From the NCBI GenBank assembly GCA_034722035.1, contig JAYENK010000036.1, forward strand, positions 5,479 through 69,478: a DNA stretch of 64,000 nt, in the 5' to 3' direction. Shown here in pieces: positions 34,503-43,417 of the stretch; positions within the stretch are counted from its first letter, which is position 1, and each line of letters starts with the position of its first letter. The notes below the pieces were generated by a model. That model ran no database searches, had not been told where the DNA came from, and saw only the letters and a list, made by a program, of their open reading frames with translations. The position numbers and the translations under genes were made by a program. This DNA comes from JAYENK01 sp034722035 (GTDB taxonomy: Bacteria; Patescibacteriota; Patescibacteriia; Patescibacteriales; UBA12075).

Positions 34503-36008
34503 ATGGACTACGACGTAATTATTGGCATGGAAATCCATGCTGAGCTAAAAACCAAACGCAAAATGTTTTGTGCTTGTGACAATGACCAGGTCGGCAAAAA
34601 GCCGAATGAGAACACCTGTCCACTTTGTCTAGGTCATCCCGGGACTTTACCAGTGCCAAACAAAGAAGCAATCGACTGGACTATTCTCTTGGGGCTGGCT
34701 CTTCATGGCAAGATAAATCTGTTCTCAAAGTTTGATCGAAAAAATTATTTCTATCCAGACCTGCCTAAAGGATATCAAATTTCGCAGTATGATTTACCGT
34801 TTGTTTATGATGCTAAATTAAAAATTAACGACAAAGAAATAGAGATAACCCGCGTTCATCTAGAGGAAGACACCGGCAAAAACACTCATCCTAACGGAAA
34901 AAACTATTCTTTGATTGATTTTAACCGCTCCGGCACTCCTCTTTCCGAGCTTGTCACCGAGCCGGTAATCAAATCGGGTGAAGAAGCAAAAAAATTCTGC
35001 CAACGCTATCAGCAAGTTTTACGCTACTTGGACATATCGAACGCGGATATGGAAAAAGGAGAAATGCGTTGCGAAGCTAATATCAGCTTGCAAGAAAAAG
35101 ATAAATGGGAACGAAGCGACAACACAATCATTGCAAAAGGAAATTACAAACTAAATCCAAAAATCGAAGTAAAGAATATCAATTCCTTCAAAGCGGTTGA
35201 AAAAGCAATTGATTATGAGATAAAACGACAAAGTAAAGCGCTTGAACAAGGTAAAGAACTAAGTCAAGAAACCAGAGGCTGGAATGAAGATAAGGGTATG
35301 ACTATCAGTCAACGCATCAAAGAAAACTCAGCCGATTACAGATATTTTCCCGACCCGGATATTCCACCAATAAAAATTGACGCGCAAAAAATAAAGGAGC
35401 TTAAATCCAGAATTATTGAGCTACCTTCGGAAAAATTGGATCGTTTTATCAGTCAATACAATCTGAGCGAAGATGTGGCCGAATTAATTATTTCGAACAA
35501 AGATTTTGCAAATTATACCGAGGAGGTAATCAGCGAACTTCGTGCTTGGATTAATTCGACCGGTGACGACTGGCAAAGGCAAAAACATATACTTGCCAAA
35601 TCGGTTGCCAATTGGCTTACCAGTGAGCTTTTGAAACATTTACGTGCTGATAATAAAGAAATAAAAGACATAAAAATCACTCCGGAAAACTTTGCCGAAT
35701 TGATAACTCTAATATACCAAGATAAAATCGGCTCGTCTGCCGGTCAACAAATCCTGGATTATATGTACAAGCATGGCGGTGATCCGACCGACATTATGCG
35801 AGAACTTAATTTGGAGCAAATGGATAACAATGAAGAACTGGAGCAAATTATTGAAGAAATCACTGTAAACAATGAAAAACAAGTTGAACAATATCGCGAG
35901 GGAAAAACCAATGTACTGCAATATTTTGTCGGACAAACCATGGCAAAAACAAAAGGCAAGGCCAACCCGAAAACAGTAATAAAAATATTAAAAAAAATAT
36001 TAGATTAA
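34503..36008 (+). CDS. gatB: Aspartyl/glutamyl-tRNA amidotransferase subunit B
   Basis: 501 residues. Part of GatCAB, which converts misacylated Glu-tRNA(Gln) to Gln-tRNA(Gln). YDVIIGMEIHAELKTKRKMFC starts the kinase-like domain; zinc cysteines C23, C25, C39 and C42 (CAC...CPLC). Also NRSGTPLSELVTEP, GEMRCEANISL and EVKNINSFKAVEKAI. The C-terminal YqeY-like tail domain ends IKILKKILD. Its last 9 bp overlap the end of the convergent miaB gene. gatA and gatC are not in the window. Confidence 0.96.
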   Translation: MDYDVIIGMEIHAELKTKRKMFCACDNDQVGKKPNENTCPLCLGHPGTLPVPNKEAIDWTILLGLALHGKINLFSKFDRKNYFYPDLPKGYQISQYDLPFVYDAKLKINDKEIEITRVHLEEDTGKNTHPNGKNYSLIDFNRSGTPLSELVTEPVIKSGEEAKKFCQRYQQVLRYLDISNADMEKGEMRCEANISLQEKDKWERSDNTIIAKGNYKLNPKIEVKNINSFKAVEKAIDYEIKRQSKALEQGKELSQETRGWNEDKGMTISQRIKENSADYRYFPDPDIPPIKIDAQKIKELKSRIIELPSEKLDRFISQYNLSEDVAELIISNKDFANYTEEVISELRAWINSTGDDWQRQKHILAKSVANWLTSELLKHLRADNKEIKDIKITPENFAELITLIYQDKIGSSAGQQILDYMYKHGGDPTDIMRELNLEQMDNNEELEQIIEEITVNNEKQVEQYREGKTNVLQYFVGQTMAKTKGKANPKTVIKILKKILD

Positions 36009-37339
36009 TAACTCCAACAACTCTTTCTCTCTTCTCTTCTTCTCATCCCGGCTAACATTGTCTTTTAATTTAAAAGCGGCTGTGCCGTAACGAGGGCTGT
36101 ACTGGGCAATATAGGCCATGTCAAAACCAACTTCTCTAAATAATTTAGCGGTATTTTCAAATTGCGCCCTAGTCTCACCCGGAAAACCAACAATAATATC
36201 AGTTGTGATTGAATAACCGGGAATTTTATTTTTAATTTTTTTAATTAATTTAAGATAATCATCCCGAGTATATTTCCGGTTCATTCTTTTTAAAATCTCA
36301 TCATCCCCACTCTGTGCCGGCAAATGAATATGCTTAGAAACTTTCTCACAATTCGCAATAACATCAATCAACTCATCGCTCATGTCCTTAGGATGAGAGG
36401 TCGCAAAATAAATCAAAAAATCCCCCTCAATGCTATTAATTAATTCAAGCAAGCCAGCAAAATTTATATTTTTTGAATCATTAAAAAATTTAAAATTAAA
36501 TTGAAATTTGAAATTTGAAATTTTAAATTTATATGAATTAACATTCTGCGCAATCAAAATAATCTCTTTATAATTATTTTTAATTAAAAATTTTACTTCA
36601 TCATATATTTCATTATAATCACGATAAACTTCCCTACCCCGCGCATAGGGCACTACACAATAAGTACAAAAATTATCACAACCATTGCCAATCGGCACAA
36701 AAGCAGAAGTTTTTGATTTATACTTTGGCTTAATTGATAAATAATCTTTATATGAAGTGATTTTTTTATTATCTTCTTTTAATAATTTTGCTAAATTTGG
36801 CAATTCAACAATTGGCAACCAAATCTCAACTTTATCNNNNNNNNNNNNNNNNNNNNNNNNNNNNNNNNNNNNNNNNNNNNNNNNNNNNNNNNNNNNNNNN
36901 NNNNNNNNNNNNNNNNNNNNNNNNNNNNNNNNNNNNTTTTTGATTTATACTTTGGCTTAATTGATAAATAATCTTTATATGAAGTGATTTTTTTATTATC
37001 TTCTTTTAATAATTTTGCTAAATTTGGCAATTCAACAATTGGCAACCAAATCTCAACTTTATCTTTTAATCTTTTAATAACGTCTTTGCGCTCAGCCAAA
37101 CAACCGGTAATAATAATTTTCGCGTCTTTATTTTCTTTTTTAATTCTTGGAACAAGCCCATAAATCCTGTCTTCAGCCGATTGCCGCACGCCACAACTAT
37201 TCAAAATAACCCAAACCGCCTTTTCACGTTTTTCGCTATTTTTATAGCCCAAATCATCCAAATAAGCAGCAATCCGCTCTGAATCACTCTTATTCATCTG
37301 ACACCCAATCGTTATAATATAATATGTTTTATTTTGCAT
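36000..37339 (-). CDS. miaB: tRNA methylthiotransferase MiaB, split by an assembly gap
   Basis: Adds methylthio to i6A37. 5' part (37339 leftward): ITIGCQMNKSDSE, LNSCGVRQSAEDR and TGCLAERKD give the three cluster cysteines. 3' part: radical-SAM CDNFCTYC with VVPYARGREVYRDY, NVNSYKF, THLPAQSGDDEILKRMNR-like sequence. The 100 Ns lie between two copies of one 127-bp stretch; merging those gives an uninterrupted 370-aa frame. The merged protein ends soon after YSPRYGTAAFKL and lacks the TRAM domain of about 65 residues that normally closes MiaB. KFKISNFKFQFNFKFF after NVNSY is a repeat-derived insert. Confidence 0.88.
36710..37063. other. Scaffold gap of 100 N flanked by a 127-bp exact duplication
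   Basis: Bases 36710-36836 and 36937-37063 are identical and in the same orientation, with Ns from 36837 to 36936. The reading frame is the same in both copies. Two contig ends overlapping by 127 bp were joined with a nominal gap instead of being merged. It is not a biological repeat. Confidence 0.95.
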
Positions 37340-37420
37340 ATTCTACAGAATAATTAACATATTCTATCATATATTATTTTTTTATATTTATCAATTATTT
37401 CAATTATTTAAAGCTAGCTA

Positions 37421-37449
37421 TTGACAAAAATATCTAAATATAGTATATT
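37421..37449 (+). promoter_or_regulatory. Promoter of the small membrane protein gene
   Basis: TTGACA (37421-37426), 17-bp spacer, TATATT (37444-37449). The TTG of the -35 box is in frame with the gene and could be misread as a start codon. Confidence 0.8.
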
Positions 37450-37504
37450 AAAAGACATATTATGCTCTTTATTATTTCAATTACTTCTAAAAGGAGGATT
37501 TTCA

Positions 37505-37756
37505 ATGGCAAAAATTAGAGTTACAGTTACTTTTTTTGGTCTTGGCATGGCCGCACTTGGTATCGCCCACTTGATCTTTCTGGTCACTGTAGTAAGACGA
37601 TACGGTGGATATCCACCTGGCGAACACCTCTTCGGAGGTGGGCTATTTATAGCTGGGGCGTTAGTCGTCATTTTTGGTAATTATTTGTGCGATTGGTACG
37701 AAAATTACCAAGAAAGAAAGGACGAGATAAAATTATCGTCCGATTATTTTAAATAA
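37505..37756 (+). CDS. Small two-helix membrane protein of unknown function
   Basis: 83 residues. Starts at 37505 behind a textbook SD (AAGGAGG, 8 nt before ATG). Two hydrophobic helices (about 8-30 and 43-62) with a glycine- and proline-rich loop RRYGGYPPGEHLFGGG between them, then a charged cytoplasmic tail. It has its own consensus promoter and its own terminator, so it is a single-gene transcript. The strong signals are unusual in this window and suggest high expression or a recent arrival. I do not recognise the family; small holin-like or stress membrane proteins have similar shape but no motif supports that. Confidence 0.7.
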   Translation: MAKIRVTVTFFGLGMAALGIAHLIFLVTVVRRYGGYPPGEHLFGGGLFIAGALVVIFGNYLCDWYENYQERKDEIKLSSDYFK

Positions 37757-37764
37757 CCCCAAGC

Positions 37765-37802
37765 AAGGGTCGGATTACGCAAAATTTCCGACCCTTTTTT
37801 TT
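37765..37802 (+). terminator. Terminator after the small membrane protein gene
   Basis: AAGGGTCGGA (37765-37774) pairs perfectly with TCCGACCCTT (37787-37796), followed by T residues to 37802. Confidence 0.92.
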
Positions 37803-37814
37803 GATCCAAAAACC

Positions 37815-37843
37815 TTGACATAATAAAGAAATTGTTGTAAATT
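37815..37843 (+). promoter_or_regulatory. clpB promoter
   Basis: TTGACA (37815-37820), 17-bp spacer, TAAATT (37838-37843). The CIRCE operator begins 4 bp after the -10, over the transcription start. Confidence 0.75.
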
Positions 37844-37847
37844 TAAA

Positions 37848-37874
37848 TTAGCACTCATATACTAAGAGTGCCAA
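37848..37874 (+). promoter_or_regulatory. CIRCE operator (HrcA-binding site)
   Basis: TTAGCACTC (37848-37856), 9-nt spacer, GAGTGCCAA (37866-37874). This is the canonical CIRCE inverted repeat with one mismatch in the right arm (C for T). It implies that HrcA represses clpB until heat shock. hrcA is not in the window. Confidence 0.95.
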
Positions 37875-37898
37875 ATTATAAAATAAATTTAAATTCAA

Positions 37899-40529
37899 AT
37901 GTTTAATAAATTTACCAATAAATCACAAGAAGCTATTATTAATGCGCAAATTTTAGCGCAAGATCACGGACAACAGCAAATAGAAGCTTTGCATATTTTG
38001 TTTGCCCTTCTCCAGCAAGATGAAAGCCTGGTCAAATCAGTTTTAAACAAGCTAAAAATCAGCCCGGAAAGCATGGAAAAAAATGTAATCAACAACATTA
38101 CCCGCCTACCCAAAGCACAAACAGTAAATGCCGGTAGCGGGGCGGTTCAAGGAACAGCTGAGGTAGCAATGATACTGGAACGAGCCAAAAAAGAAGCTGA
38201 CGGCATGCAAGACGAATATATTTCGACTGAACATATATTTTTAGCCTTAATCGGCATTAAATCACCGGCTCAAAAAATATTAATCAAGCTTGGCATTGAA
38301 TATGAAAATGTTTTAAAAATTCTCTCGGAACTGCGCGGAGTACACAACGTCAACTCCCCCAACCCGGAAGCTAAATACAAAGTTTTGGAAAAATACGCCA
38401 TCAACCTAACAGAAAAGGCCAAAAAAAAACAGCTTGATCCGGTAATCGGCCGCGACACGGAAATCAGACGAATCATGCAAATTCTTTCTCGTCGTACAAA
38501 AAATAATCCAGTATTGATTGGTGAAGCCGGCACCGGAAAAACCGCAATCGTAGAAGGGTTGGCCCAACGGATTATAAACGGTGACGCCCCGGAATCACTC
38601 AAAAACAAAGAAATAGTGAGCCTAGACCTGGGTGCACTCGTGGCCGGTGCTAAATTCCGTGGTGAGTTTGAAGACAGATTAAAAGCGGTTTTAAAAGAAA
38701 TCAAAGCACAGGAAGGAAAAATTATATTATTTATTGATGAACTACATACTTTAGTTGGTGCCGGTGCCTCGGAAGGCTCGATTGACGCTTCCAATATGCT
38801 AAAACCGGCTTTGGCTCGAGGCGAGTTAAGTGCGGTTGGAGCCACCACCACCAAAGAATATCAAAAATATATTGAACGCGACGCTGCCCTAGAACGGCGC
38901 TTTCAACCAATTTACGTAAACGAGCCCTCAATTGAAGATACAATTGCAATCTTGCGCGGAATAAAAGAAAAATACGAAGTCCATCATGGCGTGCGCATCA
39001 CTGACGATGCGATTGTCAACGCGGCCAAACTCTCTTCCCGCTATATTACCGACCGATTTTTACCGGATAAAGCGGTTGATTTGATTGACGAGGCCACTTC
39101 TGCCTTGCGCATGGAAATCGATTCAATGCCGGAAGAGCTTGATCGGCTAAAAAGAGAGATAAAACGCCTTGAGATTGAAAAAGCCGGACTAATGAGAGAT
39201 AAGCATTCAAGCGTTAAACTCAAAAAAATCAATAAACAATTAAGCGAACTAGGCGAAGAATCAAAACAACTTGAACTTCATTGGCAAAATGAAAAAAATA
39301 TAATTTCCAAAATAAGTGAAACCAAAAAAGAAATTGATGACTTAAAAGCAAAAGCGGAAATTATTGAACGCCGTGGTGACGACCTCACCCAAGTTGCTGA
39401 AATTCGTTATGCCAAAATCCCCGGACTGGAAAACGAAGTAAAACGTCAAGAAAAAAATCTGATTAAACTGCAAAAACAAGGACAACGCATTCTCAAAGAA
39501 GAAATAGACGAAGAAGATGTTGCCAAAATAATTTCTCGTTGGACCGGTGTCCCGGTGGCCAAAATGCTTGAATCGGAAATCAAAAAACTGGCAGAAGCCG
39601 AAAAAGAGCTGGAAAAACGAGTAAAAGGCCAAAAAGACGCTATAAAATCAGTTGCAAATGCCATTCGCCGCTCCCGTGCCGGTATCAATGAAGAACATAA
39701 ACCAATTGGCTCTTTTATGTTTGTTGGTCCGACTGGAGTTGGTAAAACCGAACTGGCAAAAACTCTGGCAAACTTTATGTTCAACGATGAACATTCTCTG
39801 ATTAGATTGGACATGAGTGAATTTATGGAAAAATATTCTGTTGCGAAAATTATCGGCTCTCCTCCGGGTTATGTCGGGCACGATGAAGGCGGACAATTAA
39901 CCGAAAAAGTAAGGCGCCGTCCTTATAGTGTTATTTTATTTGATGAAATTGAAAAAGCCCATCCCGAAGTATTTAATATTCTCTTGCAAATTCTTGATGA
40001 CGGCCGTCTGACCGACTCTAAAGGAAGAAATGTTAACTTTAAAAATACGATTATCATAATGACATCTAATCTGGGCAATGAAGTAATCAAACAATACTCA
40101 ATCGGTTTTTCTGACGGAAGCGACGCTGACAAAGTTAAAGATGAGCGCCGAGATGAAATGAAAGAGAAAATTGACAGTATTTTAAAAGATCATTTTAAAC
40201 TGGAATTTCTTAACCGTATTGACGAAATTGTAATCTTCAAAAGCCTAAATAAAGCGGTCTTAGGAGAAATAGTCAATCTAGAACTTGAAAAGGTACAAAA
40301 ACGGCTCAAAGGTAAAAATGTCACCTTGAATATTGCCATCAAAATAAAAAAACATCTAGCCGAAAAAGGTTATGACATTACTTTTGGCGCCAGACCGCTA
40401 AAACGCTTAATTCAAACTTTAATTCTGGATGAATTGGCACTGGATATTATTGAAGGAAAAATTAAAGACGGTGACAAAATTACAATTGACCTTGGAGTTA
40501 AAGATAGGGTGGAATTAAAAGTTAAATAA
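37899..40529 (+). CDS. clpB: Heat-shock disaggregase ClpB
   Basis: 876 residues, a double-ring AAA+ chaperone that pulls proteins from aggregates with DnaK. N-terminal Clp repeats (1-145), first ATPase with Walker A GEAGTGKT (near 207) and [11 protein letters not shown], a coiled-coil middle domain (about 410-520), second ATPase with [15 protein letters not shown] (near 610) and [20 protein letters not shown], and a C-terminal [11 protein letters not shown]. The long middle domain separates it from ClpC and ClpA. Preceded by a CIRCE operator; no SD. Confidence 0.95.
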   Translation: MFNKFTNKSQEAIINAQILAQDHGQQQIEALHILFALLQQDESLVKSVLNKLKISPESMEKNVINNITRLPKAQTVNAGSGAVQGTAEVAMILERAKKEADGMQDEYISTEHIFLALIGIKSPAQKILIKLGIEYENVLKILSELRGVHNVNSPNPEAKYKVLEKYAINLTEKAKKKQLDPVIGRDTEIRRIMQILSRRTKNNPVLIGEAGTGKTAIVEGLAQRIINGDAPESLKNKEIVSLDLGALVAGAKFRGEFEDRLKAVLKEIKAQEGKIILFIDELHTLVGAGASEGSIDASNMLKPALARGELSAVGATTTKEYQKYIERDAALERRFQPIYVNEPSIEDTIAILRGIKEKYEVHHGVRITDDAIVNAAKLSSRYITDRFLPDKAVDLIDEATSALRMEIDSMPEELDRLKREIKRLEIEKAGLMRDKHSSVKLKKINKQLSELGEESKQLELHWQNEKNIISKISETKKEIDDLKAKAEIIERRGDDLTQVAEIRYAKIPGLENEVKRQEKNLIKLQKQGQRILKEEIDEEDVAKIISRWTGVPVAKMLESEIKKLAEAEKELEKRVKGQKDAIKSVANAIRRSRAGINEEHKPIGSFMFVGPTGVGKTELAKTLANFMFNDEHSLIRLDMSEFMEKYSVAKIIGSPPGYVGHDEGGQLTEKVRRRPYSVILFDEIEKAHPEVFNILLQILDDGRLTDSKGRNVNFKNTIIIMTSNLGNEVIKQYSIGFSDGSDADKVKDERRDEMKEKIDSILKDHFKLEFLNRIDEIVIFKSLNKAVLGEIVNLELEKVQKRLKGKNVTLNIAIKIKKHLAEKGYDITFGARPLKRLIQTLILDELALDIIEGKIKDGDKITIDLGVKDRVELKVK

Positions 40530-40537
40530 AATAAACA

Positions 40538-40589
40538 AAAATCCCTCTGTAGAGACGCCCTATTAGGGCGTCTCTACAGAGGGATTTTT
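40538..40589. terminator. Long perfect hairpin after clpB
   Basis: A 23-bp uninterrupted stem: AAAAATCCCTCTGTAGAGAC plus GCC on the left (40538-40560), its reverse complement on the right (40567-40589), and a 6-nt loop. A-run before and T-run after let it end transcription from clpB and from the convergent small gene. The GTAGAGACGCC word is a kind of hairpin repeat seen in other phyla too. Confidence 0.85.
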
Positions 40590-40603
40590 GTTTGAATCCA
40601 TTT

Positions 40604-40759
40604 TTACTTGCTAGGCAAGATACGAAACATGGTGGTACCGCAAACTGGGCATTTGCCCCGCATCGCGCGGCGCGGTTTCCCGCCCTTGCCTTTCATCTCA
40701 ACTTCTTGTCCGTCTTGTATTTCTTGTTTTGCCTTACATTTTACGCAATAACCTTCCAT
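40604..40759 (-). CDS. DUF5679-type small zinc-ribbon protein
   Basis: 51 residues, too short for routine gene lists. MEGYCVKCKAKQEI at the start and KCPVCGTTMFRIL at the end give two CxxC knuckles (C5, C8 and C37, C40), with a basic middle containing GGKPRRAMRG. This matches the DUF5679 ribbon common in Patescibacteria and Chloroflexi. Function unknown; a nucleic-acid or ribosome-associated role is a guess. Transcribed leftward, convergent with clpB. Confidence 0.88.
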   Translation of the reverse strand: MEGYCVKCKAKQEIQDGQEVEMKGKGGKPRRAMRGKCPVCGTTMFRILPSK

Positions 40760-40872
40760 ACGAATTTTTCTTAATAATTAAAATAAAATATTTTTTATTT
40801 TTTTATTTTTCTCTTTATTTAATATTAGCATAAATTAATAAAAAAATAAAGTCTTTATCTTGCAAATAAAAA

Positions 40873-40898
40873 AAATAACGGCTAATATTAGCTGTTAT
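40873..40898 (-). terminator. Terminator of greA
   Basis: AATAACGGCTAA pairs with TTAGCTGTTATT (one G-T), with a T-run following on the minus strand. It starts 21 bp after the greA stop. Confidence 0.8.
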
Positions 40899-40918
40899 TT
40901 AATTATATTTAAAAAGCT

Positions 40919-41377
40919 TTAGGCGATTTTTTTTATTGTATATTCCTGTTCACCACCGGGGGTTTTAACAGTGACTATGTCTTTAACTTTTTGCTCGATA
41001 AAAGCCTTACCCAAGGGAGATTCGTTAGATATTTTGCCGTTTATCGGATCAGCTTCATTAAAACTGACAATTTCAAAGTTTTTTTCCTTACCGTTATTCT
41101 CAACCGTTACCAAAGACCCAATCCCAACCTTGCCGTTATTATTTTCATTCTCTACCACCGTCACATTTTTTAGAATAGTCTTCAATTCGGCGATACGGCC
41201 ATCGTTAAAGGCTTGCGCGTCCTTTGCCTCTGAGTATTCGGCGTTCTCACTCAAGTCGCCCATATCCTTGGCACTTTGAATACGCTTAGCGATTTCTCGC
41301 CGTTTGTCTGTGCTCAAAAACTCAAGTTCTTTTTCCAATTTTTTATAGCCCTCAGGCGTAATAATTTGTTCTGACAT
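40919..41377 (-). CDS. greA: Transcription elongation factor GreA
   Basis: 152 residues. Stimulates transcript cleavage by stalled RNA polymerase. N-terminal coiled coil with the acidic tip, including RIQSAKDMGDLSENAEYSEAKD (about 36-57; the D and E residues at the tip place Mg2+), then the FKBP-like domain with GSLVTVENNGKEKNFEIVS and ISNESPLGKAFIEQKVKDIV. Single-gene unit with its own terminator. Confidence 0.96.
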   Translation of the reverse strand: MSEQIITPEGYKKLEKELEFLSTDKRREIAKRIQSAKDMGDLSENAEYSEAKDAQAFNDGRIAELKTILKNVTVVENENNNGKVGIGSLVTVENNGKEKNFEIVSFNEADPINGKISNESPLGKAFIEQKVKDIVTVKTPGGEQEYTIKKIA

Positions 41378-41412
41378 AGTATAAAAATTTAATTAAATTA
41401 CCAGCATAGTAT

Positions 41413-42921
41413 CTAATATATAATATTTTGTTTTTTTTGGCAAGAGAAAAAAATAATTATCAATAAAAATCCAATACCGAGTGGATGATTTAGATATGGG
41501 CTAAAAAAATTTATCACTGCCATTAAAACCAACAAGCAAACTAGACCTAAATAAATAATATCTCTTTGCTGAAAAAACTTCTTCAAATTTTCTACAATCA
41601 GTATAACAAAAATACCAGCGTAAACAAGCAAACCAAAAATTCCTAATTTGAGCCAAACATCAAGCCAGCCCCACTCAAAAGAAAAAGTCGTGTATAATTT
41701 ATCCGGATTAGACTCGAGTGCGCGCGGATCGCTCGAGGCGTAAGAAATAGTGGTGCCAAAACCACGGCCCAAAAAAGGACCTTTTTTAATTTCTTTTAGC
41801 ATTTCCGGCCAAAGCGCCCAACGTGAGGCCGCTCCGGCCTCATTTGCGATATTTCCGGTTCGATCACGAATAGATTTAAAAGTATCGACTTGGGTGTCAG
41901 AGCCGGGCCAAGGAATCTTTACTATCATAAAAACAAATACCGCGGACAAAATAATAACGCCGATAAAACGTAAAATATAATTGAAATATTTTTTAAATGG
42001 TCTGAAATAAACAAAGCTATATCCCAAAAAAAATAACAACAAAGAGCATGCAAGCCCCAGCCAATTACTACGAGATAAACTAACAATAGTAGTTGACAAA
42101 AAAAGGATCATACAAAGATGCAAAAAAAAGCTTTGGCGCCTCTTTTTTGTCTTTAGGAGTAAGATTAATACAACAATAATTCCGGCTAAAACAAAAATCT
42201 GCGACTGGATAAAAATACGATAAAAGTTACCCGGCATCATTGTAATTTCCCCCACCCCGCTCTCTCGCACCCAACGATAAATATTGTCGAGCCACGGAGC
42301 AAGATGAGAAAACAGATAAAGTAGTATTAAAGTTTTTAAGCTAATCCAAACAATACCGGCTAAAAAAACCGCTAACAAATTATTTAAAAAATCTTTTAAC
42401 TTGTTTTCATAAAAAAGCGGCAAAGAAAACAGAGGGAATAATATCCCTAAAAAGAGCCAGCCGTTTAGATCAAAAAATATATCAGATAGAGAATTTTGCC
42501 GTAAAAAAGCATTTATTGTCGCAAACGCTATAATAAACAATAAAACAAATAGAAGCTTTAAATAAATATTGTTTTGAATATACAGCCTTATTTTTGCAAT
42601 ATTCAAGTCTCCTTGTCTTATGTTTTTAACAAACAAATAAAGCCAAACCAACATTATAATTACAAAAAACATTAAACGAATTGAGATTTGCACCCCAAAA
42701 ATTTCCGCAAAAAATAAATACCCCTTAGAACCAATAAATAATTCAACAAAAATAATCAAAATTGCGTTTGGAAATGATCGCAAGGCAATAAACAAAAATA
42801 CTAAGGATAAAATAAAAAAGACGATATAATTTAAAAAATTAAAAAAATAAGCTGTTAATGATATCAGCTCAATTAAAAAAAGAATTAATATAGTTTGTCT
42901 AAATAAAATTCGATTTAACAT
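41413..42921 (-). CDS. O-antigen ligase/polymerase-family membrane protein
   Basis: 502 residues, about twelve transmembrane helices. The motif SRSNWLGLACSLLLFFLGY (about 268-286) and the long outside loop with GPFLGRGFGTTISYAS (about 388) are typical of the Wzy_C/O-antigen ligase family. Acts on lipid-linked glycans at the cytoplasmic membrane. Last gene of a leftward polysaccharide operon that runs flippase, GT4, GT2, DUF192 and this protein. Its start overlaps the DUF192 stop by 1 bp. Confidence 0.8.
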   Translation of the reverse strand: MLNRILFRQTILILFLIELISLTAYFFNFLNYIVFFILSLVFLFIALRSFPNAILIIFVELFIGSKGYLFFAEIFGVQISIRLMFFVIIMLVWLYLFVKNIRQGDLNIAKIRLYIQNNIYLKLLFVLLFIIAFATINAFLRQNSLSDIFFDLNGWLFLGILFPLFSLPLFYENKLKDFLNNLLAVFLAGIVWISLKTLILLYLFSHLAPWLDNIYRWVRESGVGEITMMPGNFYRIFIQSQIFVLAGIIVVLILLLKTKKRRQSFFLHLCMILFLSTTIVSLSRSNWLGLACSLLLFFLGYSFVYFRPFKKYFNYILRFIGVIILSAVFVFMIVKIPWPGSDTQVDTFKSIRDRTGNIANEAGAASRWALWPEMLKEIKKGPFLGRGFGTTISYASSDPRALESNPDKLYTTFSFEWGWLDVWLKLGIFGLLVYAGIFVILIVENLKKFFQQRDIIYLGLVCLLVLMAVINFFSPYLNHPLGIGFLLIIIFFSCQKKQNIIY

Positions 42922-43394
42922 TAAATATTTATCTCAATTTTATCGCCTGTTTCTATTTTATTTTTCCGGCTAAAACCGGCATTAAGCTCAAGCACATGAT
43001 TAACCTCATATTCAGAGCCATAGCTGTTTTCCGGATTTTTCCCTTCCGGTGGCAAGTTTTCGCTGATTTTTACGATTTCTCCATCTTTTATCCAAAGAAT
43101 ATCAAGCGGAAAGTTCATTTCACGCATGACAAAAACCCGCTGGATTTGATTATTAAAAACAAAAAGCATACCTTGGTGCTTATTCAATGATTTACGGTTA
43201 GAAAGACCGCGATATTGCTCGCCCGGTGAATCCGCTACTTCAACCGCAATGACGGTTTTATTTATTTTTACATGCGGACCGGCCAAAGCCTCCTCAATCC
43301 GCACTGATTTTTTGTATTGCAAACCTCCAAAAAAAGAAAGAATAATAACAAGCGGGATAATAAATTTTAAATGACGTAAAATTATTTTTACCAT
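42921..43394 (-). CDS. DUF192 protein with an N-terminal membrane anchor
   Basis: 157 residues. One N-terminal helix (about 9-26), then the DUF192 fold: VEVADSPGEQYRGLSNRKSL, GMLFVFNNQIQRVFVMREMN and FPLDILWIKDGEIVKISENL, ending VNHVLELNAGFSRKNKIETG. The family is widespread and its function unsettled. It sits between a glycosyltransferase and a ligase in a surface-glycan operon, but that may be chance. Confidence 0.88.
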   Translation of the reverse strand: MVKIILRHLKFIIPLVIILSFFGGLQYKKSVRIEEALAGPHVKINKTVIAVEVADSPGEQYRGLSNRKSLNKHQGMLFVFNNQIQRVFVMREMNFPLDILWIKDGEIVKISENLPPEGKNPENSYGSEYEVNHVLELNAGFSRKNKIETGDKIEINI

Positions 43395-43417
43395 ATAATT
43401 ATATTAAAAAATTATAA

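Noticed and set aside
36710..37063. Tandem duplication inside miaB
   Set aside because: The copies are exactly identical, of k-mer length, and separated by exactly 100 Ns; a scaffolding artefact explains all of it.
37421..37504. TTG start extending the small membrane protein by 28 residues
   Set aside because: The TTG is the -35 box, and a perfect SD points to the ATG at 37505.
40991..41279. Plus-strand frames opposite greA
   Set aside because: Shadow frames of a well-supported gene, with no family resemblance.
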